Below the pieces are notes generated by a model. That model made no database searches. It was not told the DNA's origin and saw nothing but the letters and a program-made list of their open reading frames with translations. DNA of 64,000 nt from Parasedimentitalea marina (GTDB taxonomy: Bacteria; Pseudomonadota; Alphaproteobacteria; Rhodobacterales; Rhodobacteraceae), in assembly GCF_004006175.1 (NCBI RefSeq), contig NZ_CP033219.1:1984001-2048000 (forward strand), written 5' to 3'. Made by a program: the position numbers and the translations under genes. Position 1 is the first letter of the stretch, and every line of letters starts with the position of its first letter. This document shows positions 27,874 through 37,791 of the stretch, piece after piece.

Positions 27874-27950
27874 CGGGGCGTGGCGCAGTCTGGTAGCGCA
27901 CCTGTTTTGGGTACAGGGGGTCGCGAGTTCGAATCTCTCCGTCCCGACCA
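27874..27950 (+). tRNA. tRNA-Pro (anticodon TGG)
   Basis: The 77-base cloverleaf ends in an encoded CCA. The acceptor stem CGGGGCG pairs with CGTCCCG. The anticodon stem is CCTGT/ACAGG with loop TTTGGGT, giving anticodon TGG. The T arm has the standard GTTCGAATC. It reads CCA and, by wobble, other proline codons. Confidence 0.97.
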
Positions 27951-28150
27951 ATTTTCTCTTGTTCAGTGATGCCCTGGTCATTGGGCGTTCACTGGACAGG
28001 GTAAAAATTAAATCCCCCGATATTCGCCGATTCTTAAAAGCAGCGTAAAAACTGAGTTATTGCCTCTGCCGTAATAATTCAGGATGTTGGAAATTGCGGT
28101 ATTGAGGCCACATGTACACCGAAAACTACCCGTTGAACCTGTATTTGGTA

Positions 28151-28165
28151 TTAATCATTAATTAA
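28151..28165. promoter_or_regulatory. Possible CtrA-type half-site pair (TTAA-N7-TTAA)
   Basis: TTAA, seven bases, TTAAC matches the spacing of CtrA boxes of alphaproteobacteria. The surrounding DNA is AT-rich, so chance occurrence is quite likely, and it lies over 500 bases before nrdJ. Confidence 0.25.
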
Positions 28166-28483
28166 CCAATTTGGATATTAGAACTGCGATAAAGGCAGTG
28201 GATTTTTGCAGGGACTCAGCTACAGCGGTGTAGTTTTTGCAGGACCGTTCACTCAGCTCTCATGAGGGACAGTCAACAACTCGTTACTTTGTTGAGATAA
28301 ATCTCTTTGGGGTTCTACTGGCTATCCTCAAAAATTTAGCGCGATCTCCTGTGGATGAATCACTTGCGGTTTTATGGGCCAGAACTTTAAAAGTAGGTCA
28401 ACAAAAAAGAGTGCATTTTGGGCTAACTTTAGCGTTGACCAAATATGCAAATATACGCCAAATTGTAGCCATCAGATGGAGTG

Positions 28484-28500
28484 CCACTAGATCTAGCGTG
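28484..28500. promoter_or_regulatory. Possible NrdR box upstream of nrdJ
   Basis: The palindrome CCACTAGATCTAGCGTG resembles the 16-base NrdR operator (consensus acaCwAtATaTwGtgt). NrdR boxes usually occur as spaced pairs; the sequence about 31 bases upstream matches only weakly. It is 174 bases before the nrdJ start. Confidence 0.3.
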
Positions 28501-28673
28501 ATCTTCCTGTGGGGCAACATCGACAAAATAGCAATTGAAACCTCCGTATTGAGGGCCTGTTTTGGTCAAGGCGCACGCTTGTCCGTGTGTTGCCCACGGT
28601 TGGTTTTTGCGTATCTAAAAGTGGGTCGTGCGCGGGCAACGCACCAAAAAAACTTGAAGGCAAAGGCAGCAGA

Positions 28674-31600
28674 ATGAAGATTGAAAGAAAGTTCACCACC
28701 GCCGGGCGGGATGCCTATGCAGATCTGAATTTCATCTCTGCAACGTCGGAAATCCGAAATCCGGACGGAACAATCGTGTTTCGTCTCGATAACGTAAAAG
28801 TACCATCAAGCTGGAGCCAAGTCGCCAGCGATGTGATTGCTCAAAAGTATTTCCGCAAAGCCGGCGTGCCATCTCGTGTTAAAAAGATACGTGAGAAGAA
28901 CGTGCCAGAATTCCTGTGGCGGTCGGTTCCCGACGGCGATGATGTTGAGTTCGGCGGCGAGACTTCCTCAAAGCAGGTGTTTGACCGGTTGGCGGGGGCT
29001 TGGGCTTATTGGGGCTGGAAAGGTGGCTATTTCACCACCGAGGAAGACGCACAGGCCTATTATGACGAGATGCGTTTCATGTTGGCCAGCCAGCGCGCGG
29101 CGCCCAATAGTCCGCAGTGGTTCAATACCGGGTTACATTGGGCTTATGGTATCGATGGTCCGGCGCAGGGTCACCATTATGTGGATCACAAGACTGGTAA
29201 ACTGACCAAGTCCAACAGTTCCTACGAGCATCCCCAGCCACACGCCTGCTTCATTCAAGGCGTGCAGGACGATCTGGTCAACGAGGGTGGCATTATGGAT
29301 CTTTGGGTGCGCGAAGCGCGCCTGTTCAAATATGGCTCCGGAACGGGCACCAATTTTAGCCACTTACGGGGTGCGGGTGAGGCCCTGTCCGGAGGTGGCA
29401 AGTCTTCGGGTCTGATGGGTTTCCTGAAAATCGGAGACCGGGCAGCCGGTGCGATCAAATCGGGCGGCACCACGCGCCGCGCCGCTAAGATGGTTATCGT
29501 CGACGCAGACCACCCCGATATTGAGCAATTCATCGAGTGGAAGGTGCTCGAAGAGCAAAAGGTTGCCTCTATTGTTGCCGGGTCCAAAATGCATGAGAAG
29601 ATGCTGAACAGTATCTTTGAGGCGATCCGGTCCTGGGATGGCGCCGAGGCAGATGCCTATGACGCGGCCAGCAACACAACGTTGAAGACGGCAATCCGCG
29701 AAGCCAAGAAGATGATGATTCCTGAAACCTATATCAAACGGGTTTTGGATTACGCCAAACAGGGCCACACCAGCATAGAATTCCCGACCTATGACACCGA
29801 CTGGGATTCCGAGGCCTATAACTCGGTTTCAGGGCAGAACTCGAACAATTCGATCCGGGTCACCAATGCTTTTCTGACCGCCGTTGAAAAGAACGCTGAT
29901 TGGCAGTTGATCAACCGCACCGATGGCAAGGTTTCAAAAACCATCAAGGCGCGCGATCTGTGGGACCGGGTTGGCCACGCCGCCTGGGCCTGTGCGGATC
30001 CGGGCATTCAGTATCACGACACGGTTAACGACTGGCACACCTGTCCGGCCGACGGTGAGATTCGCGGATCGAACCCCTGTTCCGAATACATGTTCCTGGA
30101 CAATACCGCCTGTAATCTGGCGTCGATCAACCTGCTGACCTTCCTTAAGGATGGCACGTTCCAGGCCGAGGACTATATGCACGCCTGCCGTCTGTGGACG
30201 ATGACGCTGGAAGTGTCGGTGATGATGGCGCAGTTCCCGTCCAAGGAAATCGCGCAACTGTCCTATGATTTCCGTACGTTAGGCCTGGGCTATGCCAATA
30301 TTGGCGGCTTGCTGATGAACATGGGTCACGGCTATGACAGTGACGAAGGCCGCTCCCTCTGTGGTGCGCTGACGGCGCTAATGACCGGTGTTGCCTACAC
30401 CACTTCAGCTGAAATGGCTGGAGAACTGGGTCCGTTTGACGGCTATGGCCGGAACGCTGAAAATATGCTGCGGGTGATCCGCAATCACCGCAACGCCGCC
30501 TATAGCAAGACGGATGGTTACCAGGGGTTATCAGTCAATCCGGTGCCTCTGGACCTGCACAATTGCCCTGACGCACGGCTGACGGATCTGGCCAAAAGCG
30601 CCTGGGACGAGGCGCTGACGCTGGGTGAAAAACACGGCTACCGCAATGCCCAGACCACAGTGATTGCCCCAACCGGGACCATCGGTCTGGTGATGGACTG
30701 CGACACCACCGGAATTGAGCCTGACTTTGCATTGGTCAAATTCAAGAAACTGGCTGGTGGCGGTTATTTCAAAATTATCAACCGATCGGTGCCGTCGGCA
30801 TTGGAAGGTCTGGGGTATTCCTCGTCTCAAATCGAAGAGATCACCGGCTATGCAGTGGGCCACGGCACTATCGGCAATGCGCCAGCTATCAACCATACTT
30901 CGCTGGCGGGGCATGGGTTTGGCCCGAATGAGCTGTCCAAGATTGATGCCGCTTTGGAAAGCGCCTTTGACATCCGCTTTGTCTTCAATCAGTGGACCCT
31001 GGGCGAAGATTTCTGCACCGGTGTTCTGGGAATCCCCACGCCCAAGCTGAACGATCCGACCTTTGATTTACTGCGCCATCTTGGTTTTACCAAGGCCGAC
31101 ATCGAGGCTGCCAATGACCATGTCTGTGGCACCATGACGCTGGAAGGTGCACCGCATCTGAAGCAAGCGCATTATCACATCTTTGATTGCGCCAATGCTT
31201 GCGGCAAGAAAGGCAAACGTTTCCTGCCGGTAGATAGCCACATCACCATGATGGCTGCGGCGCAGTCGTTTATCTCGGGGGCTATCTCCAAGACAATCAA
31301 TATGCCGAACGATGCCACTATCGAGGATTGCCTGAACGCATATGAGCTAAGCTGGAGCCTGGGCATTAAAGCCAACGCGCTTTACCGCGACGGATCAAAG
31401 CTAAGCCAGCCGCTTGCAGCGGCACTGGTTGAAGATGATGACGACGCGGCCGAAGTGCTGGAAACCGGCAACGTCCATGAAAAGGCCGCTGTTCTGGCTG
31501 AAAAAATCGTGGAAAAAGTCATCGTCAAAGAGATCATCAAATCGCACCGCGAGAAGATGCCACATCGCCGCAAGGGTTATACTCAAAAGGCGGTTGTTGG

Positions 31601-32330
31601 TGGCCATAAAGTCTATCTGCGGACCGGCGAGTATGAGGGCGGCACCCTGGGTGAGATCTTCATCGACATGCACAAAGAAGGCGCTGGCTTTCGGGCGATG
31701 ATGAACAATTTTGCCATTGCGGTCTCGGTTGGCCTGCAATACGGCGTTCCGCTCGAAGAATTCGTTGATGCATTTACCTTTACCAAGTTTGAACCCGCCG
31801 GCATGGTTCAGGGCAACGACAGCATTAAGAATGCAACGTCAATTCTGGACTATGTGTTCCGGGAGTTGGCAGTCAGCTATCTGGACCGCACCGATCTGGC
31901 GCATGTTAAACCTGAGGGCGCGACATTTGATGATATCGGACGTGGCGAGGAAGAAGGCGTATCAAACGTTTCTGAAATCAGTGAAACCGCCGCCAGTAGA
32001 TCGCTGGAGGTGCTCAAGCAGATTTCTTCAACCGGCTATCTGCGCAAGCGGATGCCGCAGGATCTTGTGGTTCTTCAGGGCGGGCAAAACGACGTTACAG
32101 GTTTAACGGACGGTGCCGATCCGGTGTCATCTTTGCAAACTTTGGTGCCTGAAACAAACTCAGCTGCTGCGGCACCTAGCTTGGGCAATCCCGGTATGAC
32201 AGCGCGCACCAAGGCAAAAATGCAAGGCTATGAGGGCGAGGCCTGTAACGAGTGCGGCAATTACACATTGGTGCGCAACGGCACCTGCATGAAGTGTAAC
32301 ACTTGCGGCGGCACATCCGGCTGCAGCTGA
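28674..32330 (+). CDS. nrdJ: Adenosylcobalamin-dependent (class II) ribonucleotide reductase
   Basis: This 1218-residue reductase from ATG 28674 has the substrate-binding N-terminal half, with the paired-cysteine segment HACFIQGV, the radical-site region [21 protein letters not shown] (N-x-C-x-E), and the phosphate-binding [19 protein letters not shown]. The C-terminal part ends in a zinc-like cluster [13 protein letters not shown] and CMKCNTCGG that serves as the shuttle or TSCPD-type tail. It makes deoxyribonucleotides without oxygen and needs vitamin B12. It is monocistronic. Confidence 0.97.
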   Translation: MKIERKFTTAGRDAYADLNFISATSEIRNPDGTIVFRLDNVKVPSSWSQVASDVIAQKYFRKAGVPSRVKKIREKNVPEFLWRSVPDGDDVEFGGETSSKQVFDRLAGAWAYWGWKGGYFTTEEDAQAYYDEMRFMLASQRAAPNSPQWFNTGLHWAYGIDGPAQGHHYVDHKTGKLTKSNSSYEHPQPHACFIQGVQDDLVNEGGIMDLWVREARLFKYGSGTGTNFSHLRGAGEALSGGGKSSGLMGFLKIGDRAAGAIKSGGTTRRAAKMVIVDADHPDIEQFIEWKVLEEQKVASIVAGSKMHEKMLNSIFEAIRSWDGAEADAYDAASNTTLKTAIREAKKMMIPETYIKRVLDYAKQGHTSIEFPTYDTDWDSEAYNSVSGQNSNNSIRVTNAFLTAVEKNADWQLINRTDGKVSKTIKARDLWDRVGHAAWACADPGIQYHDTVNDWHTCPADGEIRGSNPCSEYMFLDNTACNLASINLLTFLKDGTFQAEDYMHACRLWTMTLEVSVMMAQFPSKEIAQLSYDFRTLGLGYANIGGLLMNMGHGYDSDEGRSLCGALTALMTGVAYTTSAEMAGELGPFDGYGRNAENMLRVIRNHRNAAYSKTDGYQGLSVNPVPLDLHNCPDARLTDLAKSAWDEALTLGEKHGYRNAQTTVIAPTGTIGLVMDCDTTGIEPDFALVKFKKLAGGGYFKIINRSVPSALEGLGYSSSQIEEITGYAVGHGTIGNAPAINHTSLAGHGFGPNELSKIDAALESAFDIRFVFNQWTLGEDFCTGVLGIPTPKLNDPTFDLLRHLGFTKADIEAANDHVCGTMTLEGAPHLKQAHYHIFDCANACGKKGKRFLPVDSHITMMAAAQSFISGAISKTINMPNDATIEDCLNAYELSWSLGIKANALYRDGSKLSQPLAAALVEDDDDAAEVLETGNVHEKAAVLAEKIVEKVIVKEIIKSHREKMPHRRKGYTQKAVVGGHKVYLRTGEYEGGTLGEIFIDMHKEGAGFRAMMNNFAIAVSVGLQYGVPLEEFVDAFTFTKFEPAGMVQGNDSIKNATSILDYVFRELAVSYLDRTDLAHVKPEGATFDDIGRGEEEGVSNVSEISETAASRSLEVLKQISSTGYLRKRMPQDLVVLQGGQNDVTGLTDGADPVSSLQTLVPETNSAAAAPSLGNPGMTARTKAKMQGYEGEACNECGNYTLVRNGTCMKCNTCGGTSGCS

Positions 32331-32335
32331 TCACC

Positions 32336-32360
32336 GCGCGTCCCAGTCAATGGGGCGCGT
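32336..32360 (+). terminator. Hairpin just after nrdJ
   Basis: A 10-base stem with two G-U pairs (32336-32345 with 32351-32360) and a 5-base loop starts 5 bases after the nrdJ stop. No T tract follows, so it may be an mRNA-stabilising hairpin or a weak terminator. Confidence 0.5.
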
Positions 32361-32551
32361 CACTACAATATGCCATAATGGGCATTTAAGGTTCGAACGG
32401 CATTTGGGTTCGGGTCATGAAAAACACAGGACGGGCAATACATTGCCCACCTGACCAAGACACGGGGCGGGTGCGCTTGCCCCAGACGCTATTCAGGCAG
32501 CAGGCAATAACAAAACGGGCGGTAAATTATAGCGCTTGGATAGCGAAACTT

Positions 32552-32577
32552 GGGGGGTCTTGTACCCCCCTTTTTTT
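32552..32577 (+). terminator. Strong plus-strand intrinsic terminator without an obvious gene
   Basis: GGGGGGT at 32552-32558 pairs with ACCCCCC at 32564-32570 and is followed by seven T. The reverse strand lacks a T run, so it acts on plus-strand transcripts. The nearest plus-strand gene, nrdJ, ended 222 bases earlier, past another hairpin. Confidence 0.8.
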
Positions 32578-32593
32578 CGACCTGTTGGATTGC

Positions 32594-33247
32594 TCAGTCG
32601 CGCTTCCATTCTTCCCAAACAAAAGTGTAGCACCAGACTTGGCTATGGCTTTTGGACAAGCCAGCAATGATAGTTTCGCGGGCCAGCTGCAGTTGAGGTT
32701 CGAACAAGTGGAACTGAACCTGGAGACGGGCAATACAAGGCATTAAGCCTGCCTCAATCAGCGCGGGTAACAAAGTATATTCGCCGCCTTCGATGTTAAT
32801 CTTTGCAAGCGCCACATCTTTCAAACCATGTTCTTCAAAAAAGCTTGAAACAGGGACCACCGGGGCCTGAAAACTACGGCTATGTTCGGCAACTGCAGAG
32901 GATGCATCCCCTGCATCGGATAGTTGCAGTGTCCCGTTCTCGGCACCAAGTGCACATTCGTGGACTTGGACGCGGTTATCCGATTTATATTTGTCTCTCA
33001 AGTTTTCGGCGAAAACAGGGTGAGGTTCAAAGACATGGATGGTGCAATCGGGTTGCTGGCTTAGAACAATATCACTCCATTCACCTCGAAATCCGCCGAT
33101 ATCCAAAACCACGGCACCAGCTGGCAGGTCTTCGTAGTGACTTAGCCTGGCCTGGCCATTCTCAGCTCTGAACTTTTGGAAAGCATCAAAAAACACTCCT
33201 TTCCAAGGGTTGCGTCTGCGGTCGAGCCAACGTTTCAGGGATGCCAT
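32594..33247 (-). CDS. FkbM-family SAM-dependent methyltransferase
   Basis: This 217-residue protein has a class I methyltransferase fold. The SAM-binding loop is VVLDIGGFRGEWSD (about 46-60), followed by the acidic strand end HVFEPHP and the family-typical KINIEGGEY. FkbM enzymes methylate hydroxyl groups of polyketides, glycans or lipids; the target is unknown. It is isolated, with a gap of 366 bases before its start and nrdJ convergent at its end. No polysaccharide or polyketide genes are adjacent. Confidence 0.85.
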   Translation of the reverse strand: MASLKRWLDRRRNPWKGVFFDAFQKFRAENGQARLSHYEDLPAGAVVLDIGGFRGEWSDIVLSQQPDCTIHVFEPHPVFAENLRDKYKSDNRVQVHECALGAENGTLQLSDAGDASSAVAEHSRSFQAPVVPVSSFFEEHGLKDVALAKINIEGGEYTLLPALIEAGLMPCIARLQVQFHLFEPQLQLARETIIAGLSKSHSQVWCYTFVWEEWKRD

Positions 33248-33613
33248 GATCAGAAACAGCCTTTTACTGCCAAAAGATGCGGTCTACAGGCCAGACGGAC
33301 CTGTGGCAAGGACCATTGGAATTCTTGAAAAAACGTGAGCGGTTTCTTTCGGCGATGAATTCTCCTGTTTGGTTGGTAGGGGGAACGTTCATGTGTGTAT
33401 TTGATTGCGATTGACCGCAGTTAAGAACAGGCTTGGCGAAGGCGTGATCTCGTGTTAATCACGGCGTATGAAACAGACCTGCACCATTATCATCTGCTGC
33501 ATTCCCTGCTGACCAAACCAGCGGGCCGGTATCTGTCGTTTCTATCCATCTGACATTCTGCTAAGCCCGCGCCGCGCGCAAGGTACATCCCTGTACCAAC
33601 CTTAGGAGCTGTC
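33248..33613 (+). other. Intergenic region before cysS
   Basis: This 366-base gap between the divergent FkbM and cysS genes has no credible reading frame. A small hairpin (GGTACA 33582-33587 with TGTACC 33592-33597) lies 16 bases before the cysS start, just upstream of its ribosome binding site. No T-box features were seen. Confidence 0.5.
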
Positions 33614-35296
33614 ATGACACCTGACATCGTGATCAAACTGCACAATACCAAGACCCGCCGCAAAGAGGTCTTTACTCCGATCGATCCGGACAACGTGCGG
33701 ATGTATGTCTGTGGTCCGACAGTTTATGACCGCGCCCATCTGGGCAATGCGCGCCCTGTGGTGGTGTTTGATGTGCTGAACCGCTTGCTCCGTTTGACCT
33801 ATGGATCAGAGCGGGTGACCTATGCGCGTAATTTCACCGATGTAGACGACAAGATCAACAAACGGGCTGCCGACAGTGGCCGAGATATTGAGGTGATCAC
33901 CGATGAAACCATTCAGTGGTTTCTCGATGATATGGGTGCTTTGGGGGCCCTTGAACCTGACCATATGCCCCGCGCGACGCAATACATACCGCAGATGGTG
34001 TCAATGACAGAGGCCCTGATCGACAAGGGCCATGCCTATGCCGCCGAAGGGCATGTGCTGTTTGCTGTCGACAGCTGGAAAGAGGGTTATGGCAAGCTGT
34101 CCGGACGCTCAGTTGATGACATGATTGCCGGTGCCCGGGTTGAGGTGGCGCCGTATAAGCGCAATCCGATGGATTTTGTTCTGTGGAAACCGTCAGACGA
34201 CACGCAACCGGGATGGGACAGCCCCTGGGGACGGGGGCGTCCGGGTTGGCATATCGAATGTTCCGCGATGTCGTTTGAGCTGCTGGGGGATACGTTCGAC
34301 ATCCACGGCGGCGGCAATGACCTGATGTTCCCACACCATGAAAATGAAATTGCGCAAAGCTGCTGCGCAAATGGCGACGATAGTTTTGCAAAAGTGTGGC
34401 TACACAATGAGATGCTGCAGGTTGAGGGCAAGAAGATGTCCAAGAGCCTGGGAAATTTCTTTACCGTCAGAGACTTACTGGAACAGGGCGTGCCGGGTGA
34501 GGTGATCAGATTTGTGTTTTTGTCGACACATTATCGAAAACCGATGGATTGGACTGACAAAAAAGCAAAGGAAGCCGAGGCGACGCTGCGCAAGTGGCGG
34601 GCGTTGACAGCGGGCATCGAACCCGCAGCCAACGCTGCTGCCGCGGTTGTCGATGCTCTGTCGGATGATATCAATACCGCTGGAGCGATTGCCGAGCTAC
34701 GAAAAATGGAAAGAATGATCTCAAGGCAAGGGGATGTGAAGAATAGTCCGGTCGATCTACATGCTGGTCTTTTAAGCAACTTCCTCGCTTCTGCGCGCTT
34801 GTTGGGGTTGCTGACTGAGGGTCTTGGCGATTGGGATTGGAAGAAAACTATGATTTCAGTCGACTCGTTGAATCCTGCGGTGGGGAAGGTTGGTCAAGTT
34901 GAAATCACGACATCTCGCTTTGAGTACCTAATTCACCAGCTCTTGGAGATGAGAAAAACAGCTCGCACAGAAAAGAAGTGGGAAGTGGCAGATGCAATTC
35001 GTGGTGGCTTTAAAGAAGCAGGGGTAAGGGTAGTTGATACAACTGAAGGCCCGACTTTTTCAATCGAAAAGGATGAATTGGATTCACTTCCCTACTTTCA
35101 CAGGGTGCGTTTAGCGTCAGAAGGGCGAAACAACGACGAACTTACCCTAGCTTTGAAAGAAGCTGAACTTGCAGGCGTGCATTTTTCAGATCCATCTAAC
35201 CTCGATCTATCTCCGGCTTGGCGCTCAAAGCCCAAAACTGAATTTGTTGAGAGAAAGTTAGAGGAACTCAAGGCCAAGTTGGAGGCTATCGCATGA
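33614..35296 (+). CDS. cysS: Cysteinyl-tRNA synthetase with unusual C-terminus
   Basis: The catalytic part is canonical. It has the zinc cysteine in [18 protein letters not shown] together with the HIGH motif, [20 protein letters not shown] and the KKMSKS motif. It attaches cysteine to tRNA-Cys. The protein has 560 residues, longer than the common 460-500. From about codon 356 (base 34681) composition drops: a hand count gives 279 G+C in 600 bases (46.5 %), while earlier lines run near 57-70 %. After a normal-looking anticodon-domain segment (residues about 440-475) there is an extension of roughly 75 residues. The start follows AGGAG. The stop overlaps cimA (ATGA). Confidence 0.93.
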   Translation: MTPDIVIKLHNTKTRRKEVFTPIDPDNVRMYVCGPTVYDRAHLGNARPVVVFDVLNRLLRLTYGSERVTYARNFTDVDDKINKRAADSGRDIEVITDETIQWFLDDMGALGALEPDHMPRATQYIPQMVSMTEALIDKGHAYAAEGHVLFAVDSWKEGYGKLSGRSVDDMIAGARVEVAPYKRNPMDFVLWKPSDDTQPGWDSPWGRGRPGWHIECSAMSFELLGDTFDIHGGGNDLMFPHHENEIAQSCCANGDDSFAKVWLHNEMLQVEGKKMSKSLGNFFTVRDLLEQGVPGEVIRFVFLSTHYRKPMDWTDKKAKEAEATLRKWRALTAGIEPAANAAAAVVDALSDDINTAGAIAELRKMERMISRQGDVKNSPVDLHAGLLSNFLASARLLGLLTEGLGDWDWKKTMISVDSLNPAVGKVGQVEITTSRFEYLIHQLLEMRKTARTEKKWEVADAIRGGFKEAGVRVVDTTEGPTFSIEKDELDSLPYFHRVRLASEGRNNDELTLALKEAELAGVHFSDPSNLDLSPAWRSKPKTEFVERKLEELKAKLEAIA

Positions 35297-36912
35297 CCAA
35301 ACAACGCCTCTACCTCTACGACACCACCCTGCGCGATGGGCAGCAGACCCAGGGTGTACAGTTCTCGACGCCGGAAAAAATCCAGATCGCCGAGGCGCTG
35401 GATACATTGGGACTGGACTATATCGAGGGTGGCTGGCCTGGGGCCAATCCTACCGATAGTGCGTTTTTTGATGAGGCGCCTAAAACCAAGGCGCGCCTGA
35501 CTGCTTTTGGTATGACCAAACGGGCCGGGCGCTCAGCCGGGAATGACGAGGTGCTGGCGGCGGTGATGAATGCCGGAACGCAGTCTGTTTGTCTGGTGGG
35601 CAAGGCGCATGACTACCACGTGACCGCCGCGCTCGGGATCACGCTGGAGGAAAATCTGGAAAACATCCGGGCCTCGATCGCGCATATCGTAGCGCAGGGG
35701 CGGGAGGCACTGTATGATGCGGAGCACTTCTTTGACGGCTACAAGGACAACCCCGATTATGCGCTTGCCGCCTGCCGGGCGGCACTGGATGCAGGGGCGC
35801 GTTGGGTGGTTTTGTGCGACACCAATGGCGGCGCCTTGCCCAGCGAAGTTGGGCGTATTGTCGGCGAAGTGATTGCGGCGGGCCTGCCCGGAGATCAACT
35901 GGGCATCCATACTCATAACGATACAGAAAATGCTGTGGCCTGTTCGCTTGCGGCGATCGATGCAGGTGCGCGCCAGTTGCAGGGTACATTGAACGGGCTG
36001 GGCGAACGCTGTGGCAATGCCAATCTGACCACCTTGATCCCGACACTGCTGTTGAAAGAGCCCTACGCCATTTTGTTTGACATCGGGGTCAGCCAAGAGG
36101 CGCTTGCCGGTCTGACGCAGGTCAGCCGGATGCTGGACGATATTCTAAACCGGGTGCCGATGCGACAGGCGCCGTATGTGGGGGCCTCGGCCTTTGCGCA
36201 TAAGGCCGGGCTGCATGCCAGTGCGATCCTAAAGGATCCTAGCACCTATGAACATATTGAGCCCCAGCAGGTGGGCAACGCCCGCATCATTCCAATGTCA
36301 AACCAAGCCGGCCAAAGTAATCTGCGCCGACGGCTGACCGAGGCGGGGCTGAGCGTCGATAAAGGCGATCCGGCGTTGAGTCGAATTCTGGAGCAGATCA
36401 AAATTCGCGAGGACGAGGGGTATTCCTATGATACTGCACAGGGTAGTTTTGAGCTGCTGGCACGGGAAGAATTGGGGCAACTGCCTGACTTTTTTGAGGT
36501 TAAGCGGTACAAAGTCACAGTTGAACGGCGCAAGAACAAGTACAACAAGATGGTCAGCCTGTCCGAGGCGGTGGTTGTTGTCAAAGTTGACGGCGAAAAG
36601 CGGCTTTCGGTGAGTGAATCCGTGGACGAAACCGGCGGCGACCGAGGACCGGTCAACGCGCTGACAAAGGCCCTGATCAAGGACCTGGGCCGGTATTCGC
36701 AAGTGCTGGCTGACATGCATCTGGTCGACTTTAAGGTACGCATCACCCAGGGCGGTACTGAAGCGGTCACTCGGGTGATTATCGACAGTGAAGACGCCAC
36801 TGGCCGACGCTGGTCAACGGTGGGTGTTAGTCCGAACATAATAGATGCCTCGTTTGAGGCGCTGTTGGATGCGATCCGATGGAAGCTGATCCATGATGAC
36901 AAAGAAAAGTGA
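35293..36912 (+). CDS. cimA: Citramalate synthase
   Basis: This 539-residue enzyme of the DRE-TIM metallolyase family has the N-terminal [11 protein letters not shown] and the metal-binding [12 protein letters not shown]. The helical linker with [12 protein letters not shown] and a C-terminal LeuA-type dimer and regulatory domain (about 400-535) follow. Residue pattern and length match (R)-citramalate synthase CimA rather than 2-isopropylmalate synthase. It condenses pyruvate and acetyl-CoA, giving a threonine-independent route to isoleucine. It overlaps cysS by four bases and is co-transcribed with it. Confidence 0.93.
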   Translation: MTKQRLYLYDTTLRDGQQTQGVQFSTPEKIQIAEALDTLGLDYIEGGWPGANPTDSAFFDEAPKTKARLTAFGMTKRAGRSAGNDEVLAAVMNAGTQSVCLVGKAHDYHVTAALGITLEENLENIRASIAHIVAQGREALYDAEHFFDGYKDNPDYALAACRAALDAGARWVVLCDTNGGALPSEVGRIVGEVIAAGLPGDQLGIHTHNDTENAVACSLAAIDAGARQLQGTLNGLGERCGNANLTTLIPTLLLKEPYAILFDIGVSQEALAGLTQVSRMLDDILNRVPMRQAPYVGASAFAHKAGLHASAILKDPSTYEHIEPQQVGNARIIPMSNQAGQSNLRRRLTEAGLSVDKGDPALSRILEQIKIREDEGYSYDTAQGSFELLAREELGQLPDFFEVKRYKVTVERRKNKYNKMVSLSEAVVVVKVDGEKRLSVSESVDETGGDRGPVNALTKALIKDLGRYSQVLADMHLVDFKVRITQGGTEAVTRVIIDSEDATGRRWSTVGVSPNIIDASFEALLDAIRWKLIHDDKEK

Positions 36913-36961
36913 TGGCCCTCTATTATTTCGCAAGTAGTGACCGGGATTAAGGAATACATGG

Positions 36962-37738
36962 ATGGGTTTTGATGGCGACCTGCAGTCTTGTGCTGAGCTG
37001 GTGCAAAAAGGTGATGTGGATCGGTTTCAGGCGGTGATGGCTGCGCCGGTCGCGGCGCGCGAAGTGTTGTTTACACTGTATGCATTCAACGTAGAGCTGT
37101 CGCGCGCACCCTGGGCCAGCAGTGAAAACATAATTGCCGAGATGCGGTTGCAGTGGTGGCGGGATCTGGGGGCCGAGATCGCCGCTGGTAAACCGGTGCG
37201 CCGACATTTTGTGGCAACCCCGCTGGCGCGACTTTTGCGACCAGAACTGGCGACCGTGATTGATGCCATGGCTGAGGCGCGGCGCTGGGATATCTACCGG
37301 GACCCCTTTTCGGATGAGGCAGAGTTTGACTCCCATATTGATGCGACATCGGGCGGATTGATGTGGATGGCTGCCGCCTCATTGGGCGCAGCAGACGAGC
37401 GTGTGGTGCGCGATTTTGCCTATGGTGTGGGAGTCGCCAATTGGTTGCAGGCTATTCCCGAACTGGAGGCCCATAAACGGATTCCTCTGCTGGATGGAAC
37501 ACGGGAGGGCGTAACAGGTTTGGCCCGTAAGGCTTTGGATAGAATGTTAAATGCTCGCTCCAACGGTGGGCGGATTTCAACCGATGCCGGCGTTGCATTG
37601 TTGGCAGGATGGCAGGCTGAGGCGATTTTACGCCAGGCCATCCGCGAGCCTGAGAGGGTGGCTCAGGGCGCCTTGGGTCAAAGCGAGTTTCGCCGACGTG
37701 CGGGGTTGATTTGGCGGTCTGCCTTGGGGCGTTGGTAG
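36962..37738 (+). CDS. Squalene/phytoene synthase-family protein
   Basis: This 258-residue helical protein has the family's first-helix region (VLFTLYAFNVELSRAPW) and the segment MRLQWWRDLGAEI. It lacks convincing DxxxD prenyl-diphosphate magnesium motifs. It therefore resembles the NDUFAF6-like branch, linked in eukaryotes to complex I assembly, more than carotenoid synthases. No crt genes are nearby. The start ATG 36962 follows AAGGA; an ATG four bases earlier is out of frame. It follows cimA by 49 bases. Confidence 0.8.
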   Translation: MGFDGDLQSCAELVQKGDVDRFQAVMAAPVAAREVLFTLYAFNVELSRAPWASSENIIAEMRLQWWRDLGAEIAAGKPVRRHFVATPLARLLRPELATVIDAMAEARRWDIYRDPFSDEAEFDSHIDATSGGLMWMAAASLGAADERVVRDFAYGVGVANWLQAIPELEAHKRIPLLDGTREGVTGLARKALDRMLNARSNGGRISTDAGVALLAGWQAEAILRQAIREPERVAQGALGQSEFRRRAGLIWRSALGRW

Positions 37739-37791
37739 ATCGATCATAATAAAGGGTAACGCCAAATCCGGCGGTATCCTGCCATGTTGTA

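Larger units (their letters stand above)
27951..28673 (+). other. Long AT-richer gap between tRNA-Pro and nrdJ
   Basis: This 723-base stretch shows no convincing gene. A 146-codon open frame at 28237-28677 lacks a start with a ribosome binding site and resembles no family known to me. The stretch is visibly richer in A and T than its neighbours and holds candidate sites: a TTAA-N7-TTAA sequence at 28151, a small hairpin with a T run at 28220-28238, and a palindrome at 28484-28500. It probably includes the nrdJ promoter. Confidence 0.6.

Noticed and set aside
28440..28673. Cobalamin riboswitch before nrdJ
   Set aside because: No B12-box core or matching stem arrangement was seen; and a B12-dependent enzyme is not expected to be shut off by B12.
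28237..28677. 146-codon open frame upstream of nrdJ
   Set aside because: No ribosome binding site, no family resemblance, AT-rich composition, and it runs across the nrdJ start; more likely promoter DNA.
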